A stretch of 64,000 nt of DNA from Aporhodopirellula rubra (GCF_014192335.1 NZ_JACHXU010000007.1:62001-126000), one strand, 5' to 3'. Shown: positions 28,026 through 39,206, counted from the stretch's first letter. Notes: generated by a model not told the origin, from the sequence alone. Program-made: numbers and translations.

Positions 28026-28736
28026 CTAGCGGGCTCGCACGACCACATCGTCGAACTCATTCATGTCATCGAACGAACCGATTCCGACGCGTCCTTTCGT
28101 GAACGTTTTGTCGATCACGTGCAGATGAGGAGTCTCCATGTCGTCGAAATAGATATCGATCGCGCCGGTAGACACCGTTCGCACGACTCGAACTTGGTGC
28201 CACTTGTCGTCCCACGGGGTCCGATTCTCATTCGCGGTCAGCGCCAATCGAGGCGCCTCGTTAACGATCATGATCTGACCACTATGCGGATCGGGTTTCG
28301 CCCCGAGGTGGACATAATAAAAGTGTTGGTCATCCATGTAGTTAAAGAACACGCAGCAATCTCGGTGATTACCGGTGTCCAACGTACTCCGAACTCGAAA
28401 CGAGATTTCGACGCTTTCGAGCTCCAGATCCTTGATCAGAGCGACGTGAAACGGACTGCGGACCGGCGGCACGTATTCGGATTTACGGGCGGTGATTGCA
28501 AGGGTGTGATTGCCGTCGAGCTCCTTGAGCTCCCAGGTTTTCGGATCGAGCAATTCCCAAGCACCGAGGCCGGACTCGAAATCTTCCTGAAAAACGATTT
28601 TGGAATCAGTAACAACGGCCTCAGATCCCGAAGTTTCGTCTCCACGAACTCGATCGGGAATCGTCAGGACAGCGAAGAGGGCAATGGCAGCGACGCACGA
28701 GGCCGCAAACTGGGGTTTAATCGAAGTGAATAGCAT
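28026..28736 (-). CDS. Exported LamG/DUF1080-like (GH16-fold) protein
   Basis: The start at 28736 gives 236 residues with a clean signal peptide (hydrophobic core CVAAIALFAVLTIP, cleavage near VRGDE). The mature part is a beta-sandwich: VIFQEDFESGLGAWE, the HRDCCVFFNYMDDQHFYYVHLG strand pair, WHQVRVVR, and GRVGIGSFDDMNEFDDVVV at the end. This matches the concanavalin-like domain often called 3-keto-disaccharide hydrolase or DUF1080. It probably binds or acts on carbohydrate in the periplasm. It lies downstream of the hemB promoter region and divergent to the next gene. Confidence 0.75.
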   Translation of the reverse strand: MLFTSIKPQFAASCVAAIALFAVLTIPDRVRGDETSGSEAVVTDSKIVFQEDFESGLGAWELLDPKTWELKELDGNHTLAITARKSEYVPPVRSPFHVALIKDLELESVEISFRVRSTLDTGNHRDCCVFFNYMDDQHFYYVHLGAKPDPHSGQIMIVNEAPRLALTANENRTPWDDKWHQVRVVRTVSTGAIDIYFDDMETPHLHVIDKTFTKGRVGIGSFDDMNEFDDVVVRAR

Positions 28737-28883
28737 GGTGGGGAAGCGAAAGGGGAGGGGACAATCGGAGGGAGATACGCTCGCGACATTGTAGAGTATC
28801 ATGTGCCAAAAAGCAGGCATTTGATGTCTGCCGACCGAATTTCCCACGTGGCAAAAACTGCCTGACCTCGATCGTTCACCCCT

Positions 28884-29309
28884 ATGGCCAAAAAACAAAG
28901 AATCCCCCACAAATTCCAACCCTGGATCGACGCTCGACGAAAATTCCATCTCTCCCACAAACATATTCAGATGGCCCGAGAGTTGGGATTGAGCCCCAAG
29001 AAATTCGGCAGCTACGCGAACCGTGACAAGCAGCCCTGGAAACTACCACTCGTCGAATTCATCGAGTTTCTCTACGAACGACAATTCGGCGTCAAAGAAC
29101 CCGAACACGTGCAAACGATGGAAGAAATCGCGGCCGCGCACGTAGCCAAACGGGCTGAGCGAAAGATGAAGAAAATGTCCGGAGAGTCTGGTGATGATTC
29201 CTCTGAATCATCCGACTCCGACGAGAACACCGACGACGCCAGCGATGCTTCGCCGGAGAACATCGAGACTTCTGCGGTAGACAACGAGTCACCCGAAAAA
29301 GACGCGTAG
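28884..29309 (+). CDS. Hypothetical basic/acidic two-part protein
   Basis: 141 residues. The first 80 are basic and helical (MAKKQRIPHKFQPW..., MARELGLSPKKFGSYAN), with a helix-turn-helix-like segment; the last 45 are an acidic Ser/Asp/Glu tail. It could bind nucleic acid through the basic part, but no family was recognised. Start at the ATG 28884; convergent with opgH. Confidence 0.65.
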   Translation: MAKKQRIPHKFQPWIDARRKFHLSHKHIQMARELGLSPKKFGSYANRDKQPWKLPLVEFIEFLYERQFGVKEPEHVQTMEEIAAAHVAKRAERKMKKMSGESGDDSSESSDSDENTDDASDASPENIETSAVDNESPEKDA

Positions 29310-29358
29310 CCCCGCCGTGATCCCGGGGGCGTTCTCGTCGCCGATTGCGTTTCGTTGT

Positions 29359-31404
29359 TTATTGCGTGGGCGAGCCTGCGCCGATCTTCTCCACCCACTC
29401 ATCGTCACACAACAAACGTCGCCGGGCGGGTTTCTCGATCTCCTCGGCGCTAACGTTGGATTTGCAGCGTTCTCCCCACTCCGGCGCATCCGCTGGTACT
29501 CGCCGGTCATTGGCAGCTGCACGAAGGATCTCAATGTGCTGGTCGCGAAACTTCGGATCGTGAAAGAGTTTTTCGAACAAACTTTCATGCTCTCGTTCGG
29601 AACGCATCGCTTTGATTTCGCAAATCCAATACTGATGGCGTGATAGGATAGGCTCGGGCAGTCGCTCCGATGAAATACGTAACAATCCGGCCTTGGCCAA
29701 TTTCCGGCCCACCAACCGGCTCCCCATCACAACCGCGATCGGAATGGATAGCGTCCATCCGATTAACAGCGGCGAAAACCAAATCAGCCAACCGGGTTCG
29801 ACCAGACCGAGTCCGACAGTCGTGGCCAATCCAAGCAACGTCAACGGCCACATCTGAGCGGTCGCTTCGGACCAAGACACACCTGTCTCCGAACGCTGCT
29901 GCGCGTTCCACTTCACATTGTGCCCGGTCAATACAGATAGCACGCACCGCGCGTGATAAACCGCGATCAACGGCGCGAGGATTGTTGAGAGCACAGTCTC
30001 AAACGCCGCACTGATAACGATCGGCAGGACGCCACCGAGTCTCCGCCGTTTTTCTCCGTTCAGGCACAACGTCGCAACGGAGAGAGCTTTCGGAAGCAGC
30101 AGCAACCCCATCGACCCGACAAACAGGGCGACACACATCGATCGTGTATCAACAGCGATCGACCCGTCACTTGATTGCGCGTTGATGATCGCAGCAACAA
30201 CTGTGGTCGTTAGGAACAGCAACCACAGCGGCGCCGCGACATACGAAAGGATTCCGCTGAGGAAATGCATCCGTGAAATCGGATGAATTCGTTCCGCCAA
30301 CATGACTTGCCAATGCTGCAAATTACCCTGACACCAGCGATGATCTCGTTTGACAAAATCCAACAACGTCGTCGGACACTCTTCGTAGCTGCCGCCGAGG
30401 TCATTTGCAAGTTTGACCTTCCATCCCGCTCGAACCATCAACGCCGCTTCTACGAAGTCGTGGCTCAGGATTTCACCACCGAGTGGAGGCAAACCGTTGA
30501 GAATCGGCAGGCTGCAATGCCGCATGAAGGCGCTCGTCCGAATGATCGCGTTATGCCCCCAGTAGTTTCCGCGGTCGCCCGCAAATCGGTCAAAACCTTC
30601 GGCGAACATCGGACCGTAAACCGCCGCCGCAAACTGTTGCAAGCGAGCGAAAAGGGATTGCCGCCCGACCGGCACCGGAGGCACCTGCAGGATCCCGAGC
30701 GCGTTATCCCCATCCATCCGACGCACCATTTCATCGATCGTTGATGCCGAAATGAGACTATCCGCATCGAGAACGATCATGTAGCGATATTGCACACCCC
30801 AATGCTCACAAAAATCCGCAACGTTGCCCGCCTTGCGAGCCGTGTTCTCCGAGCGATGGCGATAGTAGATGCCAATTTGGTCTGATGACGGATCGGCGTC
30901 ACCATTGACATCACCGAGCCGGTCGACGAGTTCCGACCAACACCATTCCTCCTCAAGCCAAATGTCCGAATCGGTTGAATCGCTGAGGACGAAGAAATCA
31001 TACTTCCCGATTCGCGGGGTCTCCAACAACTGCTCCCGCATCGCAGCGATCGCGGCAAAAACTCGCGTCGGGGACTCATTATAGATCGGCATCAGGATCG
31101 CGGTGCGATGGGACGACGCTTCGGGTAGTTTCTCCAGCGTCGGTGGCGAGACTCGCCGTGAACGCAATGTCCCCCAAAAGCCTTCCATTGCCAACGAGAA
31201 TGAAAACGCGATCCATCCGAAAAGAACGCAAAACAGAAGCATGCTCAATGCTTCAAAAAAGCGGATCGAATTATCGGCGATCATGATGACGTAAAACGTC
31301 ACGCAGCCGATCAACCAAATCAAAAGCGACGCCGCCAACACACGCGTTCGCACGAAAGTGATGTTGGGCGATGACTCATGAACGACAGGTTCAATGGCGG
31401 CCAT
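29359..31404 (-). CDS. opgH: Glucan glucosyltransferase H (osmoregulated periplasmic glucan synthase)
   Basis: Membrane GT2 enzyme that polymerises beta-1,2-linked glucose from UDP-glucose for osmoregulated periplasmic glucans. The start at 31404 gives 681 residues, shorter than the about 850 of E. coli OpgH because the long cytoplasmic N-terminal extension is absent. Two N-terminal helices (about 20-75) are followed by the GT domain: AILMPIYNE, VLSDSTDS, the DAD of VLDADS (213-215), and the acceptor motif RDHRWCQGN near 353-361. Several C-terminal helices form the rest of the channel. opgG lies 2.8 kb away on the other strand, with a glucanase gene between them. Confidence 0.92.
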   Translation of the reverse strand: MAAIEPVVHESSPNITFVRTRVLAASLLIWLIGCVTFYVIMIADNSIRFFEALSMLLFCVLFGWIAFSFSLAMEGFWGTLRSRRVSPPTLEKLPEASSHRTAILMPIYNESPTRVFAAIAAMREQLLETPRIGKYDFFVLSDSTDSDIWLEEEWCWSELVDRLGDVNGDADPSSDQIGIYYRHRSENTARKAGNVADFCEHWGVQYRYMIVLDADSLISASTIDEMVRRMDGDNALGILQVPPVPVGRQSLFARLQQFAAAVYGPMFAEGFDRFAGDRGNYWGHNAIIRTSAFMRHCSLPILNGLPPLGGEILSHDFVEAALMVRAGWKVKLANDLGGSYEECPTTLLDFVKRDHRWCQGNLQHWQVMLAERIHPISRMHFLSGILSYVAAPLWLLFLTTTVVAAIINAQSSDGSIAVDTRSMCVALFVGSMGLLLLPKALSVATLCLNGEKRRRLGGVLPIVISAAFETVLSTILAPLIAVYHARCVLSVLTGHNVKWNAQQRSETGVSWSEATAQMWPLTLLGLATTVGLGLVEPGWLIWFSPLLIGWTLSIPIAVVMGSRLVGRKLAKAGLLRISSERLPEPILSRHQYWICEIKAMRSEREHESLFEKLFHDPKFRDQHIEILRAAANDRRVPADAPEWGERCKSNVSAEEIEKPARRRLLCDDEWVEKIGAGSPTQ

Positions 31405-32587
31405 AGGAAAGCAGTTAATTGAAAGAAGAGAGAAAAGCGATCGCACACAACGGCGTGATGTCGATCAGCGCAGCGTGGCGGATGACAATAAGTGATGACG
31501 CTACTGATCGCGATGAACTGCCTACGACAGTCAAACGCGACGATCATTGACCGTGAGCACCCGGTGCGTCGGACGCAGCCTTGCAGCGACGTGGATCAAC
31601 ATGCAAGGCTGACGCCAACGCGGGTGTCTCGAGACGATGGAAAGACCGCGTCCGCCAACCGACTTGGCGGCAGCCGATCGGTGGAGCGGTGTATTCCACC
31701 GTCTGTGTTTCACACGGTCGTGGTGTTAGCGACCACGACGTGTCGAATCGTTTGCAACTCGAAACGATCCATGTTGCGGCACAAACAGGAACCGCATCAA
31801 TATTTGAGAGCTTTCAGCGATCGAACGAGACCACCAGTCCCATCGCAACGGGCCTGCCATCCGGATTGGCTCCGGATGATTCATCGAACGAAGCATGATT
31901 GGCGGCACGCTTCTCCTGCTCGTTGACATGGTTGATGGTGATACGCTCGATCCTTCGGCGTTTTTTACTTCGTTATTCGTGTCCATCACAAATACCCTTT
32001 GTGTAAGAAGAGGATCGGGACATTGAAAAGACCTTGGCGTCCCGGTAATCGGTTAAACCCGATGCTTTGTGAGTAACTTCAAAGCGTGTGCCAAAGATGT
32101 CGGCATGTATCGGCGGTTTCTTACAACCGAAATCAGCTCGTCTTAGTGAGCGACCTCGAGACGTTGGCTACTGTGGAAGTGGCCCACATTAGGGACGCCC
32201 CGAGGTTGATGTCAGCAACCATGACACCGGCAATCGTTAAAGTCACCGTTTTGCGCTTCCGCCACAGAAAAAGAATGCTATTTCAATAGTGGAGACTATC
32301 GGGCGAATCGAACGCTTCGGCGTGATCGCAAAATGACCAAGATGTCTTCCACTTTGTTAAGCGTTTGGCGGAAGATGCTCCAAAATTGAGCACTCAAATG
32401 TCGGCCAGGTGAACGGAACTCCTCTTCCCGTCGTATCAAACACGACTACCGGTGCCGATCCCCACTTTAAAGCCACAGCTAAGACGGATTGACGCCTCTT
32501 GTGCCGCTTCAGTATTCTCTGAAACCCCGGCGCAGGCCACTCGTCGCCCGCCGCCCCACCTGCCTTACGCCCACCTCGAAACTTGCT
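31405..32587. other. Long divergent intergenic region between opgH and the glucanase gene
   Basis: 1183 bases, apart from the candidate frameshifted gene at 31814-31986. The rest contains only short, poorly coding frames. It presumably holds the promoters of opgH and the glucanase. Some short fragments near 32.33-32.49 kb look weakly protein-like but are interrupted by stops; they may be decayed coding sequence. Confidence 0.4.
31814..31986 (-). CDS. Candidate small gene read through a -1 frameshift
   Basis: A plausible start (ATG at 31986, with AAAGGG 9-14 bases upstream) opens MDTNNEVKN. Codons GTA AAA AAC then form the slippery heptamer A-AAA-AAC. A -1 slip joins a 48-residue frame that looks genuinely coding (RRRIERITINHVNEQEKRA, FDESSGANPDGRPV, ending MGLVVSFDR) and stops at 31814, giving 57 residues. 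The unshifted frame runs on as an unlikely Ser/Met/Arg-rich peptide. Alternatives are a one-base indel in the A6 run (pseudogene or sequencing error) or chance. Function unknown. Confidence 0.4.
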
Positions 32588-33907
32588 ATGTCGCATCTTT
32601 CCAGTGCATTGACCCGTCGCGGATTCATTTCTAGCGTTGTGGCTGCGACCGCCCCTCTGATGTGCGGGACGAACCTCGGCGAGGCCTCTGTGGTGTCCAA
32701 CGACGATTTCCTGACCGATCTGCGCAGACGTTGCTACCAATACTTCATTGATGCGGCAGATCCGGTCACCGGATTGGTCAGCGACCGGGGCATGCGAAAC
32801 GGCGGTGGATTCAGTGAACACGCCAGTTCGGCGAGTTGTGGGTTCGCGTTGGCTTCCTATGCGATCGCGCCGAACTCGGGACTCGAGAACTTTGACAGTG
32901 CACGCGAACGCACCCGTTTGACGCTTCGTTCGCTCGTTGAAATCGCCCAACACCACAACGGTTTTGTTTATCACTTTATCGGGCGTAGTGACGGTGGCCG
33001 CAGGATGAATTGCGAGGCCTCCACTGTCGACACGGCTCTTATGTTGGCGGGTGTGATCTGCAGCGAAACGACCTTCGGAGACGACATCGAGATCAAAAGC
33101 CTTTGCCGGGAGTTGATTGGCCGAACGAACTGGCAATCGATGCTCGGTGACGGTAACTGCTTGCACATGGGCTGGTCACCCGAACACGGCTTGTTGCCGT
33201 ATCAATGGGACCGTTTCAGCGAATTGACCATTCTCGTGCTGATGGCCATCGGTGCCCCAAACCACGCCATTGACCCGTCCGCGTGGAACGCCTGGAAGCG
33301 CGACCGGATACTGAACTATCGCGGCGAAAGCTTCTTGAGCTATCCGCCGCTGTTCGTTCATCAATACCCGATGGCGTTCTTTGACTTTCGCGCCGTACGC
33401 AGCCCGAGTGGACGAAGCTACTGGAAGAACTCGGTCACGGCGCACCACGCACAAATCGAATTCCTCTCCCGGCTCGCCGAACGCTTCCCCGAAGAATTGG
33501 GACATTACAACGAACAGCTTTGGGGCATCACGAGCAGCGACTCGGTGTCGGGATATCGCGACTGGGGCGGCCCCTACGAAGACGACCGCTTCGAACCAGA
33601 TCGTGGCATCGACGGCACGGTCGTTCCGAGCGCTTCCGCCGGTGGGCTCGCCGTTGTTCCCGAACAGGCGATCGCGACGCTGCAGTACCAACGTAATCAG
33701 TTTGGCGATCAGATCTACGGACGATACGGTTTTGCCAACGCATTCAATCCGGCAACCGGATGGGTCAGCCGCGACGTGATCGGAATCGATACGGGCATCT
33801 CGTTGTTGATGGCTGAAAATTTACGCAGCGGTGGGGTATGGAGCACTTTCATGCAGCATCCGCTGCCACAGCGAGCATTCCGATTGGCTGGTTTCACACC
33901 AGTCTAG
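32588..33907 (+). CDS. Tat-exported GH144-like beta-1,2-glucanase (glucoamylase-like family)
   Basis: The ATG at 32588 opens a twin-arginine signal (LTRRGFISSVVAATAPLM) and 439 residues. The mature protein is an (alpha/alpha)6 barrel of the glucoamylase-like family: QYFIDAADPVTGLVSDRG, CEASTVDTALMLAG, LHMGWSPEHGLLPYQWDRFSE, WGITSSDSVSGYRDWGG, YGFANAFNP, WVSRDVIGIDTGISLLMAEN. GH144 members of this family hydrolyse beta-1,2-glucan, the backbone made by OpgH, which fits the location between opgH and opgG. Exact specificity is inference; beta-1,3 or other glucans are alternatives. Confidence 0.85.
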   Translation: MSHLSSALTRRGFISSVVAATAPLMCGTNLGEASVVSNDDFLTDLRRRCYQYFIDAADPVTGLVSDRGMRNGGGFSEHASSASCGFALASYAIAPNSGLENFDSARERTRLTLRSLVEIAQHHNGFVYHFIGRSDGGRRMNCEASTVDTALMLAGVICSETTFGDDIEIKSLCRELIGRTNWQSMLGDGNCLHMGWSPEHGLLPYQWDRFSELTILVLMAIGAPNHAIDPSAWNAWKRDRILNYRGESFLSYPPLFVHQYPMAFFDFRAVRSPSGRSYWKNSVTAHHAQIEFLSRLAERFPEELGHYNEQLWGITSSDSVSGYRDWGGPYEDDRFEPDRGIDGTVVPSASAGGLAVVPEQAIATLQYQRNQFGDQIYGRYGFANAFNPATGWVSRDVIGIDTGISLLMAENLRSGGVWSTFMQHPLPQRAFRLAGFTPV

Positions 33908-34187
33908 ACAAACATACGTTGGCGTCATCAAGTACCGGGTACGCGTCCAAACATGCGGCGAGGAGTCGGACGCCATCTCTACGGCTGGCATGCCACCCTC
34001 GCGACCGCATCACGAAAGGATGAACGCCGTTGAATCCGGCGGTGCCTCGGTGCTCGCAAAACGACCCGCGAGTCACGGGATTGGATGATTTTTGAGTGCG
34101 TTGGATAGCGTCATTTCGGCGCATGATTCGCACTCTCGGATGGACGAGGCTTCTCTTCTCGTACCATCCCTCAATCTCTTCTATCGC

Positions 34188-35900
34188 ATGATCACTCGCC
34201 ATCTATCCATCGTATTGGTTGTGCTCGCCGCTGTTCACGTGAATCAACCGATTCGAGCTGAACGCCCCGAATCGAACACGACCGAGCAAACTTCGCTCAC
34301 ATCAGTCAGACGTGCTAGTAAACCGGAGCTGCATGTATCTGACTTTGAAGATCTGAAAGCACTCGCTCGGCAAACCGCAGCGACGGCTTACGTGCCAGAA
34401 CCGCCGTTGATTCCCGTGCTGGCGCAGATGAACTACGAACAGTATCGCGAGATTCAATTCCGACACGACCAAGGCGTGTGGAATGACTCGAGGCATCCGT
34501 TCTGGCTGGAGTTTTTCCATCGCGGTTTTGTTCAACAAGACCGAGTTGATGTTTACCAAGTGAATCATGATTCACGGTCCGGTGCTGCGAAACAGATCCA
34601 ATACTATCCTGATCAGTTTCACTTTGGCGGAGCGGCGGCAGATCTTAACGTTCCGCCGTCGGTCGGTTACGCCGGGATCAAAATTGCCGGACGCTTTGAA
34701 CCCGAAGGCGACCCGCAGGAACTGTTGACGTTTCTCGGCTCCAGCTATTTTCGCTCGCGCACTGCCGATACGGTTTATGGGACTTCCGCGCGTGGTCTCG
34801 CGGTCAATATCGGAATGAACCAAGACGAGGAGTTTCCAGATTTTCGATCGTTCTGGGTTCAGGAACCGAGTCCGAGCGACCGCACGGTTCGAGTGCTCGC
34901 GTTGTTAGACAGTCCGACTCTCGCCGGTGCGTATGAATTTGCATTCGATCCTGGCGCGACAGTTTCGCAAATGGATGTGCGTGCCACTCTCTATTTTCGA
35001 GAAGCCCCCGACAAGCTTGCAATCGCACCTCTGACCAGCATGTGGATTTGGGGTGATGGGCTCCAAGGACCACCGCTCGACGAGCGTCCATCGGTTCACG
35101 ATTGCGATGGGCTGTTGATACACGAAGGCGACGATTGGACGTGGCGAGGACTCGCGAGGTTACCGTACCCGTCCGTCACCAGCACCGCCGTGAGGGACGT
35201 TCAAGGCTTTGGACTCCTGCAGCGGGACCGCGACTTCGAGCACTATCGTGACTCCAACGCTCGCTATCACGAACGACCGAGTGTTTGGGTACGCCCCAAT
35301 GATTCGTGGGGTCAAGGACGTATCGAACTGCTAGAGATCCCCGGGGCTCACGAGGGGATCGACAACATCGGCGCGTACTTCGTCAGCGACACGCCCGTCG
35401 ATGGGAACCACCCCATGGAACTGAACTACACCGTGTTTTTCTTTTCCGACGAAGCCGCGTTACGTTCGGCCGTTATCCCCATCGACGAGTCGGGATCCCA
35501 ATTGCTGACTTGCCGAGCGTTTGATGTTAAGCGTAACGATGAACGGATCATGCTGGAGTTGGAATTCGGGCAGCCTGATCCTGACGACGGGGACTCGATC
35601 GCGAGCGTAGACGATTTCACCGAAGCAGTCGACGCGCACGGCATTACCGACCACACGCCCGGCTTTGTCGATGCTGCAGCTCAGTTGATTCGAGGCAAGC
35701 TGATCGATCAATCCGTTGAGCGAACCGCGACTGGATATTCGGTGATGATCGAAATGGAGGCGACCGAGGACGCGGCGATCGAAATTGAACTAACGCTCAA
35801 AGACGACAAGGGGAACCGGATGAGCGAAACGTTTCGATACCTTTGTCCCCACGAGACGCCAACTTTCACTTACCCGGCCGTTTATACGCGACAAGAGTAA
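34188..35900 (+). CDS. opgG: Periplasmic glucan biosynthesis protein G
   Basis: The ATG at 34188 is preferred over a TTG at 34092 because it opens a signal peptide (RHLSIVLVVLAAVHV, cleavage near IRAERP). The 570-residue protein matches MdoG/OpgG: LKALARQTAATAY, MNYEQYREIQFR, FWLEFFHRGF, and the conserved LTSMWIWGDG ... VHDCDGLLI ... WTWRGL core near residue 285-320, then the C-terminal immunoglobulin-like domain. In E. coli OpgG is needed to make periplasmic glucans, and relatives (GH186) cleave beta-1,2-glucan. It precedes a kinase gene by 14 bases. Confidence 0.92.
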   Translation: MITRHLSIVLVVLAAVHVNQPIRAERPESNTTEQTSLTSVRRASKPELHVSDFEDLKALARQTAATAYVPEPPLIPVLAQMNYEQYREIQFRHDQGVWNDSRHPFWLEFFHRGFVQQDRVDVYQVNHDSRSGAAKQIQYYPDQFHFGGAAADLNVPPSVGYAGIKIAGRFEPEGDPQELLTFLGSSYFRSRTADTVYGTSARGLAVNIGMNQDEEFPDFRSFWVQEPSPSDRTVRVLALLDSPTLAGAYEFAFDPGATVSQMDVRATLYFREAPDKLAIAPLTSMWIWGDGLQGPPLDERPSVHDCDGLLIHEGDDWTWRGLARLPYPSVTSTAVRDVQGFGLLQRDRDFEHYRDSNARYHERPSVWVRPNDSWGQGRIELLEIPGAHEGIDNIGAYFVSDTPVDGNHPMELNYTVFFFSDEAALRSAVIPIDESGSQLLTCRAFDVKRNDERIMLELEFGQPDPDDGDSIASVDDFTEAVDAHGITDHTPGFVDAAAQLIRGKLIDQSVERTATGYSVMIEMEATEDAAIEIELTLKDDKGNRMSETFRYLCPHETPTFTYPAVYTRQE

Positions 35901-35914
35901 GCTAGAATCGGGGG

Positions 35915-37732
35915 ATGAAAGACGCCTCCGATCCCAACCGCCAATCATCAAGTGTCAAAGACGCGGATTGCGATCCGGCGGTTGAGGAAACGTTGTGCGA
36001 TCCCGTGCCGCTGCCATCAGACGCGACACTCGAATCCGTTTTGGCGTATTTCATCGAGCGTCACGAAAACGGAACACCGGTTCGGCTCGACCAGATCGCG
36101 GATCGATATCCACAATACTCCGAACCTCTGCGAAGCTTCTTTGCAAATCAACAGTGGCTCGCCCCGGGGACCCAGCCAGCCTCAATTTCGCTGATTGGTG
36201 AATTGCTCGATGATTTCCTGCTCAAACGCGAGATCGCGCGTGGGGGAATGGGAACGGTCTATGAAGCAACACAGCAGAGCCTCCGGCGGGATGTTGCGGT
36301 GAAACTGATCAGCGACGGACTACTCGCCGACGACGAACTCAAGATGCGGTTCCGGATCGAAGCGGAGGCCGCCGCGACGCTCTCTCATCCGAACATCCTT
36401 CCGATCCACGCGGTCGGATGCTGGCGCGGGATGGATTACTTCGTCATGCCGTTGGTCAGCGGCCGATCCTTGCAGGCTCAGGTCAACGAGCGGAACGCAC
36501 AACTCGAGGCCAATCCGGGTAATCCGCGATTGTCAGGTTGCGAAACGAGTGAACGCGAAGTGGTTCGGGGATCGATCGAAACGGCGAGAGACATCGCCCG
36601 CGCGGTCGCGTACGCACATCGTCGTGGAATCATCCATCGCGATTTGAAACCGGACAACGTTCTCATCGACGACGAGGGTCGTCCCAAAATCGTGGATTTC
36701 GGATTGGCGAAATGGCACCGCGACGAACCGGGGGTCACACTTGACGGGCAAATCCTCGGCACACCGCATTACATGAGCCCCGAACAGGCTCGAGGTGAAT
36801 CGGATGTCACGGCGGCAACGGATATCTATTCCATCGGCGGAATCTTGTTCGCGCTCTTAACAGGCCGTCCTCCTCATCATGGCGAGTCCACCGCCGAAGT
36901 TCTCGCGAGCGTGCTCAGCGACGACGCCCCTTCGTTGCGGATGACCTGGCCGGGAGGGATGCCGCGGCTCTCCGAATTGACCGACCTGGAACACGTACTC
37001 GATCGCGCGATGTCGCCTCACAGAGCCGACCGATATCGATGGGCGGATGATTTTGCCGACGACTTAGATCGAATTCTCGTCGGCGAACCGCCCATGGCGG
37101 GGAAAGACGGCATCGTGTCGAAAGTCACACGGGAACTCAGTCGAGACCAACACCACGCCACGTTCGCCAATTGGGGACGAGCGTTGATGCGAATCGGCGT
37201 CGTCGTCTTGGTAGCCCACGTGTCGATGTTCGTGATCCAAGAATCCATGACTCCGGACGTCCGCGAGTCCATGCGTGTGTCTGCGTTGAGCAGCAGTTCG
37301 TTGCTCGGATACTTCGTACCTCGGTTGCTAATGCTGGCAGGAATCGCCTGGACGATTCATCGGGCGCGTGACGGTGAGTGGATGCCGCGTGGCATTGCCG
37401 AGCGGCCGGTGTGGTCGATCTGGCTCGGCTATCTGGCCACATTGACAATGGTCAACCTCCTGTGGGCATGGGGCTATTTTGATCATTCCGATGTGATGGT
37501 CCTGGCCGGAGTCATCAGTGGGTTTGGCTTCCTCGCGATGGCCGGACACTTATGGGGCGGAAACGCTATTTCGGGGCTAATATTCTTTGCGATCGCGGGC
37601 GGCAGTGCCGTGTGGCCGCGGTTCAGTCCCTTGCTGTTAGGGGCGGGTTGGATGATCGCGATGTGGGTGCTCGGCACTCGCTACGCGGCACCGCGAGTGG
37701 GCTCCGATTCGCGGGTACAAAACGGCGAGTGA
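35915..37732 (+). CDS. Ser/Thr protein kinase with six-helix membrane domain
   Basis: 605 residues, starting 14 bases after opgG, so probably co-transcribed. An N-terminal region (1-95) resembles the small adaptor part often present in planctomycete kinases (IADRYPQYSEPLRSF). The kinase domain (98-390) is intact: REIARGGMGTVY, VAVK (K130), HRDLKPDN (241-248), DFG (261-263), GTPHYMSPEQ, with an insertion of about 30 residues after the fifth strand. About six transmembrane helices follow (425-595) with no extracytoplasmic sensor domain. Linkage to the glucan genes suggests envelope or osmotic sensing; that is inference. Confidence 0.9.
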   Translation: MKDASDPNRQSSSVKDADCDPAVEETLCDPVPLPSDATLESVLAYFIERHENGTPVRLDQIADRYPQYSEPLRSFFANQQWLAPGTQPASISLIGELLDDFLLKREIARGGMGTVYEATQQSLRRDVAVKLISDGLLADDELKMRFRIEAEAAATLSHPNILPIHAVGCWRGMDYFVMPLVSGRSLQAQVNERNAQLEANPGNPRLSGCETSEREVVRGSIETARDIARAVAYAHRRGIIHRDLKPDNVLIDDEGRPKIVDFGLAKWHRDEPGVTLDGQILGTPHYMSPEQARGESDVTAATDIYSIGGILFALLTGRPPHHGESTAEVLASVLSDDAPSLRMTWPGGMPRLSELTDLEHVLDRAMSPHRADRYRWADDFADDLDRILVGEPPMAGKDGIVSKVTRELSRDQHHATFANWGRALMRIGVVVLVAHVSMFVIQESMTPDVRESMRVSALSSSSLLGYFVPRLLMLAGIAWTIHRARDGEWMPRGIAERPVWSIWLGYLATLTMVNLLWAWGYFDHSDVMVLAGVISGFGFLAMAGHLWGGNAISGLIFFAIAGGSAVWPRFSPLLLGAGWMIAMWVLGTRYAAPRVGSDSRVQNGE

Positions 37733-37886
37733 ATCGTCGCGGTCCGCACAATCGCTACGGACGACCTGATCGAACAGGTTTCTCTGATACAAACGCACTG
37801 CGCGGTTTGCCAATCGAGGGTGTGTCACAAAACCCGTCGTACATTTGCGTGAGTCGATTTAGACATCTCGCAAAGGACAGCACTCA

Positions 37887-39206
<1,320 letters not shown>

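Noticed and set aside
32326-32492. Plus-strand fragments reading SQNDQDVFHFVKRL and IEHSNVGQVNGTPL
   Set aside because: They are in different frames with no start codon and would need an extra base to join; treated as possible decay or chance.
32357-33166. 269-codon minus-strand frame opposite the start of the glucanase gene
   Set aside because: Overlaps the Tat-signal-bearing glucanase on the other strand. Its last 40 codons fall outside that gene and look mildly protein-like, but there is no family match by eye.
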